From Chryseobacterium sp. FH1 (lineage in GTDB: Bacteria; Bacteroidota; Bacteroidia; Flavobacteriales; Weeksellaceae): a stretch of 64,000 bases of DNA. The position numbers and the translations under genes are program-made. Below are positions 9,265-18,499 of this stretch, in pieces (within the stretch, counting starts at the first letter, position 1; every line of letters starts with the position of its first letter). Below the pieces are notes generated by a model, which saw only the letters and a program-made list of their open reading frames with translations, did no database searches and had not been told where the DNA came from. The stretch lies in assembly GCF_000735135.1 (NCBI RefSeq), contig NZ_JPLZ01000006.1, positions 434,001-498,000 of the forward strand, written 5' to 3'.

Positions 9265-10185
9265 ATGATTACAGTAGATTCGGTTTCAAAAATTTTCAAC
9301 GGAAAACCAGCAGTGGACGATATTTCTTTTCAGGCCAATGATAAAGAGATATTGGTGCTTTTAGGAACGAGTGGTTGCGGAAAAACGACCACTTTGAAAA
9401 TGATTAACCGTCTGATAGAAGCTGATTCTGGAAATATTTTGATTGACGGGAAAAATATCCGTGACCGGAAAGTGGAAGAGCTGAGAATGGGAATCGGTTT
9501 TGTGATGCAACATTCAGGGTTGTTTCCGCATTATACGATTAAGCAAAACATCGCCGTTGTTCCGGAATTATTAAAATGGGACAAGAAAAAGATTCAAAAC
9601 AGAACCGAAGAACTCCTGCACAAGCTTCATCTTCCTGGAGATGTACTTTCCCGTTTTCCCAACGAATTGAGTGGTGGCCAACAGCAGAGAGTGGGAATTG
9701 CCCGCGCTTTGATTGCCAATTCACCGATTCTGTTAATGGACGAACCTTTCGGAGCTTTAGATAATATTACAAAGGCTGATATTCATTCGGAATTCAAATC
9801 GCTGGAAGAACTTAAAAATAAAACCATTATTCTTGTTACGCACGATGTTCAGGAAGCTTTTGAACTGGGACGCCGAATCTGTTTGATGGATAAGGGAAAA
9901 ATTATTCAGACCGGAACTCCACAAGAAATATTGTATCGTCCCAAGAATGATTTTGTAAAGAATTTTTTTGCCGAAAACAGACTGTTATTGGAATACAAAG
10001 TCGCAAGTTTGAATGATGTCAAATCTTTTATCGATTCAGAAAACATCATCGGTGAATTTCAGTTTACAGAAGAGACGAGTGTCTGGAATGCTTTACAGAA
10101 ATTAAGTTCTGACCATAAAAATACAGATGCTTACGAAATGTTGATTAAAGCCTTCAACGACTACCGAAAATTACAAATTGTATGA
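9265..10185 (+). CDS. egtV: ABC transporter ATPase, EgtV/OpuCA type (probable ergothioneine importer)
   Basis: A 306-residue ATPase with Walker A GTSGCGKTT (residues 34-42), the Q-loop MQHSGLFPH, signature LSGGQQQR (135-142), Walker B ILLMDE (155-160) and switch His193 (VTHD). The sequence is of the ProU/OpuC osmoprotectant class. EgtV of Streptococcus and Helicobacter belongs to this class and drives ergothioneine uptake. Position between egtB and a permease-binding-protein fusion supports that role here. Its last codons overlap the next gene by 4 bp (ATGA), a sign of translational coupling. Betaine or choline transport is the alternative. Confidence 0.85.
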   Translation: MITVDSVSKIFNGKPAVDDISFQANDKEILVLLGTSGCGKTTTLKMINRLIEADSGNILIDGKNIRDRKVEELRMGIGFVMQHSGLFPHYTIKQNIAVVPELLKWDKKKIQNRTEELLHKLHLPGDVLSRFPNELSGGQQQRVGIARALIANSPILLMDEPFGALDNITKADIHSEFKSLEELKNKTIILVTHDVQEAFELGRRICLMDKGKIIQTGTPQEILYRPKNDFVKNFFAENRLLLEYKVASLNDVKSFIDSENIIGEFQFTEETSVWNALQKLSSDHKNTDAYEMLIKAFNDYRKLQIV

Positions 10186-11750
10186 CGCAGCAAAGTCTTT
10201 GGCAGTTCGTTATCGAACAGCACGAAAAATTACTGACTCAGGTTGTACAACATTTGGGATTGACATTTCTGTCATTACTTTTAGCAATTATCGTCGGTTT
10301 ACCACTGGGAATTTTGATTGCCCGAAAAAGAAAACTATCAAATCCTGTTCTTGGTTTTGCCGGGATTTTACAGACGATTCCAAGTATCGCTTTATTAGGT
10401 TTTATGATTCCTGCTTTTGGAATTGGGGCAACTCCGGCCATCGTCGCTTTGTTGATTTATGCACTTTTACCGATTATCAGAAATACTTTCACCGGAATTA
10501 CCGGCGTTAATCCAATAGTCATCGAAGCGGCAAAAGCTATGGGAATGAACCGTAAACAAATGCTTTTCAAAGTTGAACTTCCGCTGGCAATGCCTGTAAT
10601 TATTGCCGGAATTCGCACCGCTGCAGTAATCAATGTTGGTGTGGCGACCTTGGCTTCATTTGTTGCAGCTGGTGGTCTGGGTGAATTTATCTTCGGTGGA
10701 ATTTCTTTAAACAACAGCAATATGATATTGGCAGGTGCCATTCCTGCAGCATTATTGGCGATTTTGCTCGACCAGACGATTGCTGTTCTGCAGAAATCCG
10801 GCTATCAGTTTTTAAAGAAATTAAAATACATCATTCCTGCAGTTTTATTGGTATTTGGAGTTGTTTATTTAATGAATTCCGTTTCAGATAAAAATAAGTT
10901 AAAGGCAGGCTTTACACCAGAATTTATGGGAAGACAGGACGGAGATTTAGGTTTGCGTTCTGTGTATGGTTTGAATGTCAATCCTAAAGTTGTGAATGAT
11001 GCCGTGATGTACAAAGCCGCTTACGAAAATGAGTTGGATTTAATCAGCGGATATTCTACAGACGGCAGAATCAAAGCATTCGATTTGTATGTTTTGGAGG
11101 ATGATAAAAAGATTTTTCCACCCTATTTTGCGGCACCGATTATTAAGATGAAAACTTTGGAGAAATTTCCTGAACTGGAAAAGACTCTGAACTTAGTTGC
11201 CGGAAAATTCAACGATTCGATAATGACCGATTTGAATTACCGTTCAGATTATCTCAATCAAACGCCTGAAAAAATTGCCAAGGATTTCTTAGTGAAAAAT
11301 AAACTGTTCAGAGTTTCCAGAAACGGAAATTCGGGAACAGTTCGAATCGGTTCAAAGATTTTCGGCGAGCAGTACATCCTCACAGAAATGTATAAAATGC
11401 TGATTGAAGGCTACACCAATTATAAAGTGGAAACCAAAACCGGATTGGGCGGAACGAAAATCTGTTTTGATGCACTAATGAACGGCGCCATCGATTTTTA
11501 TCCTGAATATACAGGAACGGGACTTTTAGTTTTATTGAAACCATCAGCAAAAACCATTCAAAATGTTTCGCAAAGTACCGATAAAACGTATAAATTTGTA
11601 GATTCAGAGTTCAGGAAACAATATGAAATTCAATGGTTGGAACCGCTTGGGTTCAATAATTCTTATGCTTTAATGATGCGGAAAAAACAGGCAGAGGAAT
11701 TGAAAGTAAAAAGCATTTCTGACCTTAAAAAATACCTGGATTCAAAATAG
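10182..11750 (+). CDS. egtU: Permease-substrate-binding-protein fusion, EgtU-like, with circularly permuted binding domain
   Basis: The 522-residue protein has a five-to-six-helix OpuC-type permease (residues about 20-210) with the EAA coupling loop EAAKAMGMNRKQMLFKVELP (115-134). One more helix (214-231) tethers a periplasmic binding domain, the fusion layout of EgtU. The binding domain is in unusual order. Residues 240-377 (KAGFTPEFMGRQDG, YSTDGRIKAFDL, FPPYFAAPI) correspond to the normally C-terminal half, while 386-522 (RIGSKIFGEQYILTEMY, GLGGT, PEYTGTG, GFNNSYAL, SISDLKKYL) correspond to the normally N-terminal half. KAGFTPEF-like sequence, usually reached after ISDL, here precedes it. 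Operon context suggests ergothioneine import; betaine-type ligands remain possible. Confidence 0.85.
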   Translation: MTQQSLWQFVIEQHEKLLTQVVQHLGLTFLSLLLAIIVGLPLGILIARKRKLSNPVLGFAGILQTIPSIALLGFMIPAFGIGATPAIVALLIYALLPIIRNTFTGITGVNPIVIEAAKAMGMNRKQMLFKVELPLAMPVIIAGIRTAAVINVGVATLASFVAAGGLGEFIFGGISLNNSNMILAGAIPAALLAILLDQTIAVLQKSGYQFLKKLKYIIPAVLLVFGVVYLMNSVSDKNKLKAGFTPEFMGRQDGDLGLRSVYGLNVNPKVVNDAVMYKAAYENELDLISGYSTDGRIKAFDLYVLEDDKKIFPPYFAAPIIKMKTLEKFPELEKTLNLVAGKFNDSIMTDLNYRSDYLNQTPEKIAKDFLVKNKLFRVSRNGNSGTVRIGSKIFGEQYILTEMYKMLIEGYTNYKVETKTGLGGTKICFDALMNGAIDFYPEYTGTGLLVLLKPSAKTIQNVSQSTDKTYKFVDSEFRKQYEIQWLEPLGFNNSYALMMRKKQAEELKVKSISDLKKYLDSK

Positions 11751-11757
11751 AATTTAA

Positions 11758-12936
11758 ATGGCAAACAAATACAATTTTGATGAAATCGTCAACAGGCGGG
11801 GAACCGATTCGGTGAAATGGGATTTGGCAAAGGACGAGGTTTTGCCAATGTGGGTAGCTGATATGGACTTCAAAACGGCTCCCGAAATTACCGAAGCCAT
11901 TGTTAAAAAAGTATCTTACGGCGTTTTCGGATACGGTAATGTTCCAGATGATTTCTTTTCATCCATTATCGACTGGTGGGCAGATATTCATCAATTTAAA
12001 ATAGAAAGAAATATGATCATTTCAGGTCCTGGGATGATTCCGACTCTATCTGCCATTGTCAGGACTTTTGTGCGATCTGGTGAAAATATCATGATTCAGC
12101 CACCGGTTTATAATCATTTTTATAACATTATCGAAAATTGCAATGTTGGTCTGCTAGAAAATAATCTGATTTATGAAAATGGAAACTATCAGATTGATTT
12201 TAAGGATTTTGAACTTAAGGCTTCACATCCGAAAACAAAACTTTTCTTACTCTGCAATCCTCATAATCCCATAGGGAAAGTCTGGAAAAAAGATGATCTG
12301 GAAAAGATGGCGGAAATTTGCGCTAGACATCATGTAATGATCGTATCAGACGAAATCCACGCTGATTTGGTTTTTGAAGGCCATCAACATATTCCTTTCG
12401 CTTCCGTCGCTGAAAATTACGACTTGGAATCTGTGACTTGCGGTTCGCCCTGTAAGACTTTTAATCTTGCGGGTTTGCCGATTTCTTATGTCATTTCTAA
12501 AAACAAAGAAATATTAAATAAAATTCATAAAACCTTTGAAATTCAGGAAACAAGTTATCCGAATCCCATCGCTACTACAGCATTGATTGTTGCATATCAA
12601 AACGGAAAACAATGGATGGAGGAATTGAAAATTTACCTTTATGAAAACTATGAATATCTTAAAGGATTTATCAACCGAAATTTATCTGAAATCAAAGTTA
12701 TTCCATTGGAGGCAACTTATCTTGTATGGCTGGATTGCCGATCATTAAATAAAACTTCTAATGATTTATCAAAAATTTTACTTGAGCAAGAGAAGCTTTG
12801 GGTCAATTCTGGAACGTTGTATGGAACCGCTGGTGAAGGTTTTCTGAGAGTCAATATCGGTTGCCCGAGAAATGTTCTAATCGATGGGCTAAAGAGATTG
12901 GAAGTTGGTTTTACAAAAATTAAAAATACACATTGA
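11758..12936 (+). CDS. PLP-dependent C-S lyase, MalY/PatB family (candidate EgtE function)
   Basis: A 392-residue fold-type I aminotransferase-class protein close to MalY/PatB cystathionine beta-lyases. It has VLPMWVADMDF (residues 28-38), NPHNPIGKVW (167-176), SDEIHADL (197-204) and the PLP lysine in GSPCKTFNLAGL (Lys233). PatB enzymes break C-S bonds of cysteine conjugates. It starts 7 bp after egtU, as the last gene of the operon. Ergothioneine synthesis needs a final C-S lyase (EgtE in mycobacteria), and no other candidate is in the operon, so I infer it cleaves hercynylcysteine sulfoxide. A general cystathionine lyase role cannot be excluded. Confidence 0.82.
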   Translation: MANKYNFDEIVNRRGTDSVKWDLAKDEVLPMWVADMDFKTAPEITEAIVKKVSYGVFGYGNVPDDFFSSIIDWWADIHQFKIERNMIISGPGMIPTLSAIVRTFVRSGENIMIQPPVYNHFYNIIENCNVGLLENNLIYENGNYQIDFKDFELKASHPKTKLFLLCNPHNPIGKVWKKDDLEKMAEICARHHVMIVSDEIHADLVFEGHQHIPFASVAENYDLESVTCGSPCKTFNLAGLPISYVISKNKEILNKIHKTFEIQETSYPNPIATTALIVAYQNGKQWMEELKIYLYENYEYLKGFINRNLSEIKVIPLEATYLVWLDCRSLNKTSNDLSKILLEQEKLWVNSGTLYGTAGEGFLRVNIGCPRNVLIDGLKRLEVGFTKIKNTH

Positions 12937-13619
12937 TTTGTTAAAGCATTATATTTACTTCTCCAAGATCAATATTCTGGAAAAAGATCAAATACACAAG
13001 ATGCATTTAAACTGCTGATTGCCTATTGCCCGTTTTAACAACTATTCAATATCCTTACGGCTACCTTGAAATGTGATCTACAAAAGAAATAGCCTGAAAT
13101 CTGACAAAATGCAAATATAGTTCATTGAAATTTTGATCCAGATGATCGTCAAAAAGATTAAAGCAAATGATCATACTTAATTCGCCATTTTCTTTTCGTC
13201 AGATCTCACATTTCGATCTTGTACTTTTTTTATTTTCAAAATTGTAGTGTAACGAAACTGTCAGGTTTTGTCCATCATAGTAGTTGGTGAATTAATAAAA
13301 TTCTGATAGTAGATCACTGCGACCGCGCTTTTGCCGACCATAGAGATCCCCCGCATTTTCATCAACTCCAATCTGTGGGTTGTTTTTAAGCGCTTATATA
13401 CCGTCCATTCCCTGCATTATTTCCCATAGGAATAAGCACGGCCTTTAACATTTTTTTATTGTAAAGAACGACTTTTATCATCGCAATTATAATTTATTTA
13501 GAAAAGGCGATACAGTAACTTTGGTTTCACCACAATGTCCACTTTGCTAAGATGAAGTAAATATTTATAGATCTTTTCCTGCTATTGCTTTAATTTTATG
13601 TGCGTCGGTAAATTCTTTA
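12937..13619. other. Intergenic region with decayed coding traces
   Basis: No intact gene is visible. On the minus strand two short coding-like runs remain. One ends at 13061 (reading ...MIICFNLFDDHLDQNF...), the other around 13290-13390 (reading NPQIGVDENAGDLYGRQ). Stops and frame changes separate them. They may be remnants of one or two lost genes; no family is recognised. Confidence 0.35.
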
Positions 13620-13976
13620 TTAATTTTTTTGACGAGCCATTAATAGAATAGTGTACACAAATACACCACCTATCAATGATGCAAATATATCAAACCAGTC
13701 AAACGTACGTCCTTGGATAAAGGTCTGAATAAGTTCATAAAACACCATTGTTCCTGTTCCCATTACACTCACCTTTAATGGGTTGCTATCTTTTTTGCTT
13801 TTTTTTGCAAGGTTAAAAATTAAGCTTATCAAAAGTACAGCAGTAAAATTGGGGAGACATCCGACAATGACCGAGTCAAATCCATATATCTGAAATAAAA
13901 CAGTTCGATAAAATGATACTGCCATAGCAACGCATGCTGCAAGTACTAAATAAATGAAGGGTAAATTTTTCGTCAT
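13620..13976 (-). CDS. VanZ-like small membrane protein
   Basis: A 118-residue protein with about four membrane helices. The C-terminal stretch YELIQTFIQGRTFDWFDI followed by a Gly-rich helix matches the E-x-x-Q-x-F ... R-x-x-D-x-x-D pattern of VanZ-like proteins. VanZ itself gives low-level teicoplanin resistance; most family members have no known role. The gene is alone, with a decayed region downstream of its stop. Function not predicted. Confidence 0.65.
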   Translation of the reverse strand: MTKNLPFIYLVLAACVAMAVSFYRTVLFQIYGFDSVIVGCLPNFTAVLLISLIFNLAKKSKKDSNPLKVSVMGTGTMVFYELIQTFIQGRTFDWFDIFASLIGGVFVYTILLMARQKN

Positions 13977-14162
13977 GCCGCATATAATTTATCTTGAACG
14001 TCAATGGGACAAGGCCTGTTCGCTTTTATAAAGAGAACTGCAAAGTTAACCAATTAATGGGTGTTATGATGTCAATGATATTAGGTCGGATCTGATATAA
14101 AAGCCATTTTCTTTGTGACGATGACCATTTGCCATTCACCTGGATGTTAAGTTTCAAACAAA

Positions 14163-14188
14163 AAATCCTGAGATTGTTCTCAGGATTT
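14163..14188 (-). terminator. Rho-independent terminator of the lipoprotein gene
   Basis: A perfect 11-bp stem (aaatcctgaga 14163-14173 with tctcaggattt 14178-14188) with a four-base loop is followed on the minus strand by a T-rich run. It lies 47 bp past the stop of the minus-strand lipoprotein gene. Confidence 0.82.
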
Positions 14189-14234
14189 CAGGCGTTTTAA
14201 ATAATTAGAGTAACGCCCTATAAGTGAATTCGTG

Positions 14235-14723
14235 TTAGAAGGAGTATTGTTTGGTGAGATCGGCGCCGTCCCCGGTCAAGGTGACATTTTCATTGACAAC
14301 CGTTTCGTTGCCTTTTTCAATTTTGTATTTGACAGGCAGTGGTGCGCCGTAATTGATGATCTGGACGCCTCCGGAGAATGCGGCGATGGGCTCTGTCGTT
14401 TCAATAACATAGGTCTTTGTACTGCCGGCAAAGTCATTGTCGCCAAGACCTATGGCAGACTCGCCGGTTTTGACCACGCCGTTAACCTTCCAGACATCGG
14501 TTTTTCCGCTTCCTGTTCCGCCCGCTACGACCACTGATACATAATCATCGTCGGGGTTGACATTGTCCAGCGTTACCGTGATTTTGTAATGGCTACCCTG
14601 GCCGACGGTCTCTTCCATAATGTCATCATCATCATTGCTACAACTCGTTATCACGGTCCCGAATGTCATCACTGATAAGAGCCCGTAAAGGGCGATCTTA
14701 ATACTTGTCTTTCTCATAATCAT
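14235..14723 (-). CDS. Surface lipoprotein of unknown function
   Basis: A 162-residue lipoprotein with a signal peptide ending VITSCSNDDDD. The acidic run after the lipobox Cys fits the Bacteroidota lipoprotein export signal that sends lipoproteins to the cell surface. The mature part is rich in beta-type sequence and Asp/Gly, such as DNVNPDDDYVSVVV, with no recognised domain. An alternative ATG lies two codons downstream (MRKTS). It is divergent from the sensor kinase gene at 14880, sharing its upstream region, and may be linked to that system by inference only. Confidence 0.7.
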   Translation of the reverse strand: MIMRKTSIKIALYGLLSVMTFGTVITSCSNDDDDIMEETVGQGSHYKITVTLDNVNPDDDYVSVVVAGGTGSGKTDVWKVNGVVKTGESAIGLGDNDFAGSTKTYVIETTEPIAAFSGGVQIINYGAPLPVKYKIEKGNETVVNENVTLTGDGADLTKQYSF

Positions 14724-14879
14724 ACTTTTTTACGTTTAGTGAAACACAAATTTCTACAGAATACAATCGGGAGGCAATCATCTGAAACAATGATTTTATT
14801 TCTAATGGTTTACCATTATTTTGAGTGGTGGTGGGACATTGCGTTTTTTTTATTTGGATATTTGTAATATAATTTGGGA

Positions 14880-16844
14880 ATGATGTTTAGAACCACGTTT
14901 TTATTACTAGTGCTATTGCTTTTGGGAAATGTCTGTAAAGCACAGCAACTGATTCCGATCGATGAGTCCCGGTACCTCGATCAGATTGATCGGAACATCA
15001 AAAGTGGCAAAGATCAAGGGATAATCCTTCAGAATTATCTCCTATTGTCAGAATATTGGGCACCCTCAGACAGTCTGAAAAGCGTACAGGCTCTAAACAA
15101 AGTGTTGAATTCTCCAAAAAAGGATGTCCTGTCCCCTGGTTTGTTAGATTATTACCAGGGTATTTTCTCTACCCATCAAGGGAGCAAGGCTGATGCAGCG
15201 AAGTTTTATGGGAAAGCCATAAAGCAGCTACAGGACGATCCTGAAAACAAGGGTGTCCTTATAAGGGCATTGTACAATCAGGCCTATGTCCAGATAGAGG
15301 ACAGAGGCTATGATCTCTTGGTCAAGGCCCTGACCGAGAAATGTATCCCTTTGAGCGAGAAGGCCAACAACACAGAGTTGCTCGCATACTGCTATACGCA
15401 GCTGGGACTGACATTTATGTCGGTAGGGCAGTTTGATAAGGCAGAGGAATATCATAACAAGGCGCTGAGTCAATTGAAGAAATTACCCGCCGATAGTTCG
15501 GTCCGCCTGATCACCTATCTCAATATAGTCAGCAACTATTGCTACAGGCCAGATAGTAAGACGGCAAAGGTTTATCTGGACAAGGCCAAGGCAATGGTAC
15601 AACATTATCCCGATTCTCAGCATTACGCGAATTACTACTATCAGGAGGCGATGTATCACACCACGAGAGAGGATTACCCCAAGGCACTCGGCAGCCTGGA
15701 TGCTGGGATAAGATTGGCAAAGGCTAAAAAACAGTTCAAGATTCTTCATCTTTTATATTTCAGAATGTACAATGTATATCTTATGCAGAAGGATTATTTA
15801 AAGGCCAGGCAACAGTTGGAGCTCGTTCTGAAGGAAAATGTTCTGGGGAAGGAGGCTAATAACCGCCGGGTAACCTATACGCAGCTGGCGGCAGTCAACG
15901 ATGTGTTGGGCAGGCACAAGGAAGCATACCATTGGATGAAGAGGAGCAATGATCTGGGAGACAGCCTGAATCAGCAAAAACTTGTCCAGAAAATGAATGA
16001 ATATGAGATCCTGCACAAGACATCCGAAAAGCAAAAGACCATCAACCGTCTGGAAAAGGACAAAAAAGAGAGTGAGCTGATGTCCAAAAACAAAAACCTG
16101 CGCATTACGATCCTGGCTATCGCACTCGGACTCATCCTCATTATTGCAATTCTCATCTATCTGACGTACAGAAAGCAACAGAAGCTGAACCAGCAGGTCA
16201 AAATCAGCCACCAGCTGGATTTGTTACATATGGAAAACGAAAAAAGATATGAGGCTACAAAGGCTGTACTCCAAGGAGAGGAGCAGGAGAGGCAACGTAT
16301 TGCACAGGATCTGCACGACAGCATGGGCGGGATGCTTGCTAATATTAGGATGTCCATTTCCTCTAATGAAGCTTACCGCGCCACAGATATTGTGGAGAAG
16401 ATAGATAGATCCATCTCTGAGATGAGAAGGATCTCCAGAAACCTGATGCCAGAGACACTCAAAAACCTTGGACTGGAAACAGCCCTGAAAGAGCTCTGCG
16501 AATCGATGACGCACAAGCATCTCTCGATCCAGTTTGAGGCCTTTGGTGTCTCTGACAATATTCCGTTTCCCATTCAGCTGGCGCTCTACCGGATTGCCCA
16601 GGAAAGCATCAGCAATGTGATCAAATACGCTCAGGCAAATAATGTGATCGTCCAGATCAGCCAGGATGGCAAGACACTTGCCCTGACAGTGGAAGATGAC
16701 GGCGTGGGATTTGACAGGTCAAGGATCACTTACGGTTTAGGATTGAGGAATATCGAGAACCGGGCCCGTCTGATGAATGGAAAAGTAGATATTCATTCAG
16801 AAAAGGGAGAGGGGACCACCATAAATGTAGAATGTCATGTATAA
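14880..16844 (+). CDS. TPR-containing sensor histidine kinase (HisKA_3 / NarX-type)
   Basis: The ATG at 14880 gives 654 residues; a frame extension to a TTG at 14874 is less likely. The order is: signal peptide (to about KAQQ), a helical TPR-like sensor region (residues about 30-360), a coiled coil, one membrane helix (about 407-430), the dimerisation/phosphoacceptor helix RQRIAQDLHDSMGGMLA with His479, and a C-terminal HATPase with N-box RIAQESISNVIKYA, VEDDGVGFD and GLGLRNIENRA. It is a membrane kinase for the response regulator that overlaps it by 8 bp. The GC content and codon use are higher than in most of the window, hinting at transfer. Confidence 0.88.
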   Translation: MMFRTTFLLLVLLLLGNVCKAQQLIPIDESRYLDQIDRNIKSGKDQGIILQNYLLLSEYWAPSDSLKSVQALNKVLNSPKKDVLSPGLLDYYQGIFSTHQGSKADAAKFYGKAIKQLQDDPENKGVLIRALYNQAYVQIEDRGYDLLVKALTEKCIPLSEKANNTELLAYCYTQLGLTFMSVGQFDKAEEYHNKALSQLKKLPADSSVRLITYLNIVSNYCYRPDSKTAKVYLDKAKAMVQHYPDSQHYANYYYQEAMYHTTREDYPKALGSLDAGIRLAKAKKQFKILHLLYFRMYNVYLMQKDYLKARQQLELVLKENVLGKEANNRRVTYTQLAAVNDVLGRHKEAYHWMKRSNDLGDSLNQQKLVQKMNEYEILHKTSEKQKTINRLEKDKKESELMSKNKNLRITILAIALGLILIIAILIYLTYRKQQKLNQQVKISHQLDLLHMENEKRYEATKAVLQGEEQERQRIAQDLHDSMGGMLANIRMSISSNEAYRATDIVEKIDRSISEMRRISRNLMPETLKNLGLETALKELCESMTHKHLSIQFEAFGVSDNIPFPIQLALYRIAQESISNVIKYAQANNVIVQISQDGKTLALTVEDDGVGFDRSRITYGLGLRNIENRARLMNGKVDIHSEKGEGTTINVECHV

Positions 16845-17469
16845 TAAGAACCTATTGAATCTGGCCATTGTAGATGACCATCCTATGATCCTGGAAGGCC
16901 TGAGATCACTTCTGCAACAAGATGGAAAATTTCAGATCTTTTCCTTTACCAAAGGCGCAACCGTCTTGGATTTTATCCAGGAAAATAAAGTGGATGTTGT
17001 ACTGCTGGACATTGTCCTAACTGACGGAAGCGGTCTGGACTTCTGTAAAACTATCAAACAAAAGCTGCCCAAGACCATTGTGGTCGGCATCAGCAATCAG
17101 GCGGAACGTAGCATCATATTCCGTTTTCTGGAAAATGGAGGGAATGGATATATTCTCAAAAATGCCGACCCCAAAGAAATTATTAAGGTTATCAATAATG
17201 CCATAAGAGGCGATCTTGCCTTGAGCAAAGAAGTGCAGGATATTATGATGCGTCCCTCCTCAGGCTACTTCGAATTGCCAAGATTGACGAAGCGGGAGCA
17301 ACAGGTACTGCTTGCTATAGCCGATGGGCACACTTCAATCGAAATTGGCGAAAAACTGTTCATCTCTGTCATTACGGTAGAGACGCACCGCAGAAATCTC
17401 CTGCAGAAGTTCAAGGCCAAAAATATGGTTGAACTGGTGAAGATAGCGACAGAGAACAAACTGATATAG
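16837..17469 (+). CDS. LuxR/NarL-family response regulator
   Basis: The 210-residue protein has a receiver domain (acidic pair Asp13-Asp14 in IVDDHP, phosphoacceptor Asp58 in VVLLDIVLTDGSG, Lys in YILKNADPKE) and a C-terminal LuxR-type helix-turn-helix (LTKREQQVLLAIADG ... ISVITVETHRRNLLQKF). It overlaps the histidine kinase gene by 8 bp and is clearly its partner. Targets are unknown; the divergent lipoprotein gene or the neighbouring AraC/SDR pair are candidates. Confidence 0.9.
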   Translation: MYNKNLLNLAIVDDHPMILEGLRSLLQQDGKFQIFSFTKGATVLDFIQENKVDVVLLDIVLTDGSGLDFCKTIKQKLPKTIVVGISNQAERSIIFRFLENGGNGYILKNADPKEIIKVINNAIRGDLALSKEVQDIMMRPSSGYFELPRLTKREQQVLLAIADGHTSIEIGEKLFISVITVETHRRNLLQKFKAKNMVELVKIATENKLI

Positions 17470-17519
17470 TTGTTGTTTAGCTCGCTAGTCCTTATCTGAA
17501 TATCAATCTCAAACCCTTG

Positions 17520-18437
17520 TCAATAGAAGGAATTTCTAAATTCCAAAGGAGAAGTATTCGTCTTAGCTTTGAAGAGTTTGCTGAAAGATTGCGGATGTTC
17601 AAAACCAAGTTCATAAGCGATCTCGCTGACTGTCAATTCCGTGCTCGTCAATCTTTCTTTTGCTTTTTCGATGAGCTTTTCATGGATATACTGCTTTGTG
17701 CTCTTACCAATGAGGGAGCGCATCATGTCACTGAGATAACCTGGCGAAATATGCAGACGGTCGGAAAGATATTGTACTGTTGGAACACCCAGATGCAGCA
17801 TTTTCTGGTTGAGATGATCATCCAGTATACTTTCCAGCTTCTCAAGAATGTCGTCATTGACAGTTTTTCTGGTAATGAATTGGCGCTTGTAAAACCGATT
17901 CACATAGCTAAGCATCAACTCTATCTGGGCGATGACCACCTCCTGACTAAATTCATCAACACCGTTATTCAGTTCCTGTTCCATGATCTGATAAATTGAA
18001 AGTATTATTGCCTTTTCTTTATCAGACAAATGCAGGGCTTCATTGGACGAATACGAGAAGTAACCATACTCCCTGATTTTTTTCGCCAAGGGATACCCCA
18101 GTAGGAGATCGGGATGGATGAGTAGCAGGTAGCAATAGGTCTCGCTGTTGTATTCTGTGGTCCCAACCAATTGATTTGGCGCAAAGAAGAGCATACTACC
18201 TTCATTGTAGTCATAGTAATCCTGACCATATTTTAGCTTTCCGCTGTTTTTTGTAATGAAAGTTATCTTGTAGAAATCCAGGACATCATAGATCGGCGCC
18301 ATCTCCGCATTGAAAGGATTGCCTTCATTGAAATGAACAAGACTTATCAATGGATGCTGAGGTGCTGGCAGTCCAAAGGCCTGATGGCTTTCCGAGATGG
18401 AAATAAAGCGTACAAGTTTATCGTCTTTTCTTTTCAT
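17520..18437 (-). CDS. AraC-family transcriptional regulator
   Basis: A 305-residue protein with an N-terminal cupin-like ligand domain (FNEGNPFN, YNEGSMLFFAPNQL) and a C-terminal AraC double helix-turn-helix (VQYLSDRLHISPGYLSDMMRSLIGKS, then LTVSEIAYELGFEHPQSFSKLFK). It is convergent with the response regulator gene and lies 62 bp downstream of the SDR gene on the same strand, the arrangement of a regulator co-transcribed with its target enzyme. AraC-SDR pairs are common in Flavobacteriia. The inducer is unknown. Confidence 0.88.
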   Translation of the reverse strand: MKRKDDKLVRFISISESHQAFGLPAPQHPLISLVHFNEGNPFNAEMAPIYDVLDFYKITFITKNSGKLKYGQDYYDYNEGSMLFFAPNQLVGTTEYNSETYCYLLLIHPDLLLGYPLAKKIREYGYFSYSSNEALHLSDKEKAIILSIYQIMEQELNNGVDEFSQEVVIAQIELMLSYVNRFYKRQFITRKTVNDDILEKLESILDDHLNQKMLHLGVPTVQYLSDRLHISPGYLSDMMRSLIGKSTKQYIHEKLIEKAKERLTSTELTVSEIAYELGFEHPQSFSKLFKAKTNTSPLEFRNSFY

Positions 18438-18499
18438 ACTATAAATTTATTAAAACCTGTGACAAAAAGGTTATCACAGTTTTTTTAGGTTGTTCGGAT

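Noticed and set aside
10178-10510. Plus-strand 110-codon frame at the egtV/egtU junction
   Set aside because: It overlaps the clear permease gene in another frame and its product is Cys/Phe/Arg-rich nonsense.
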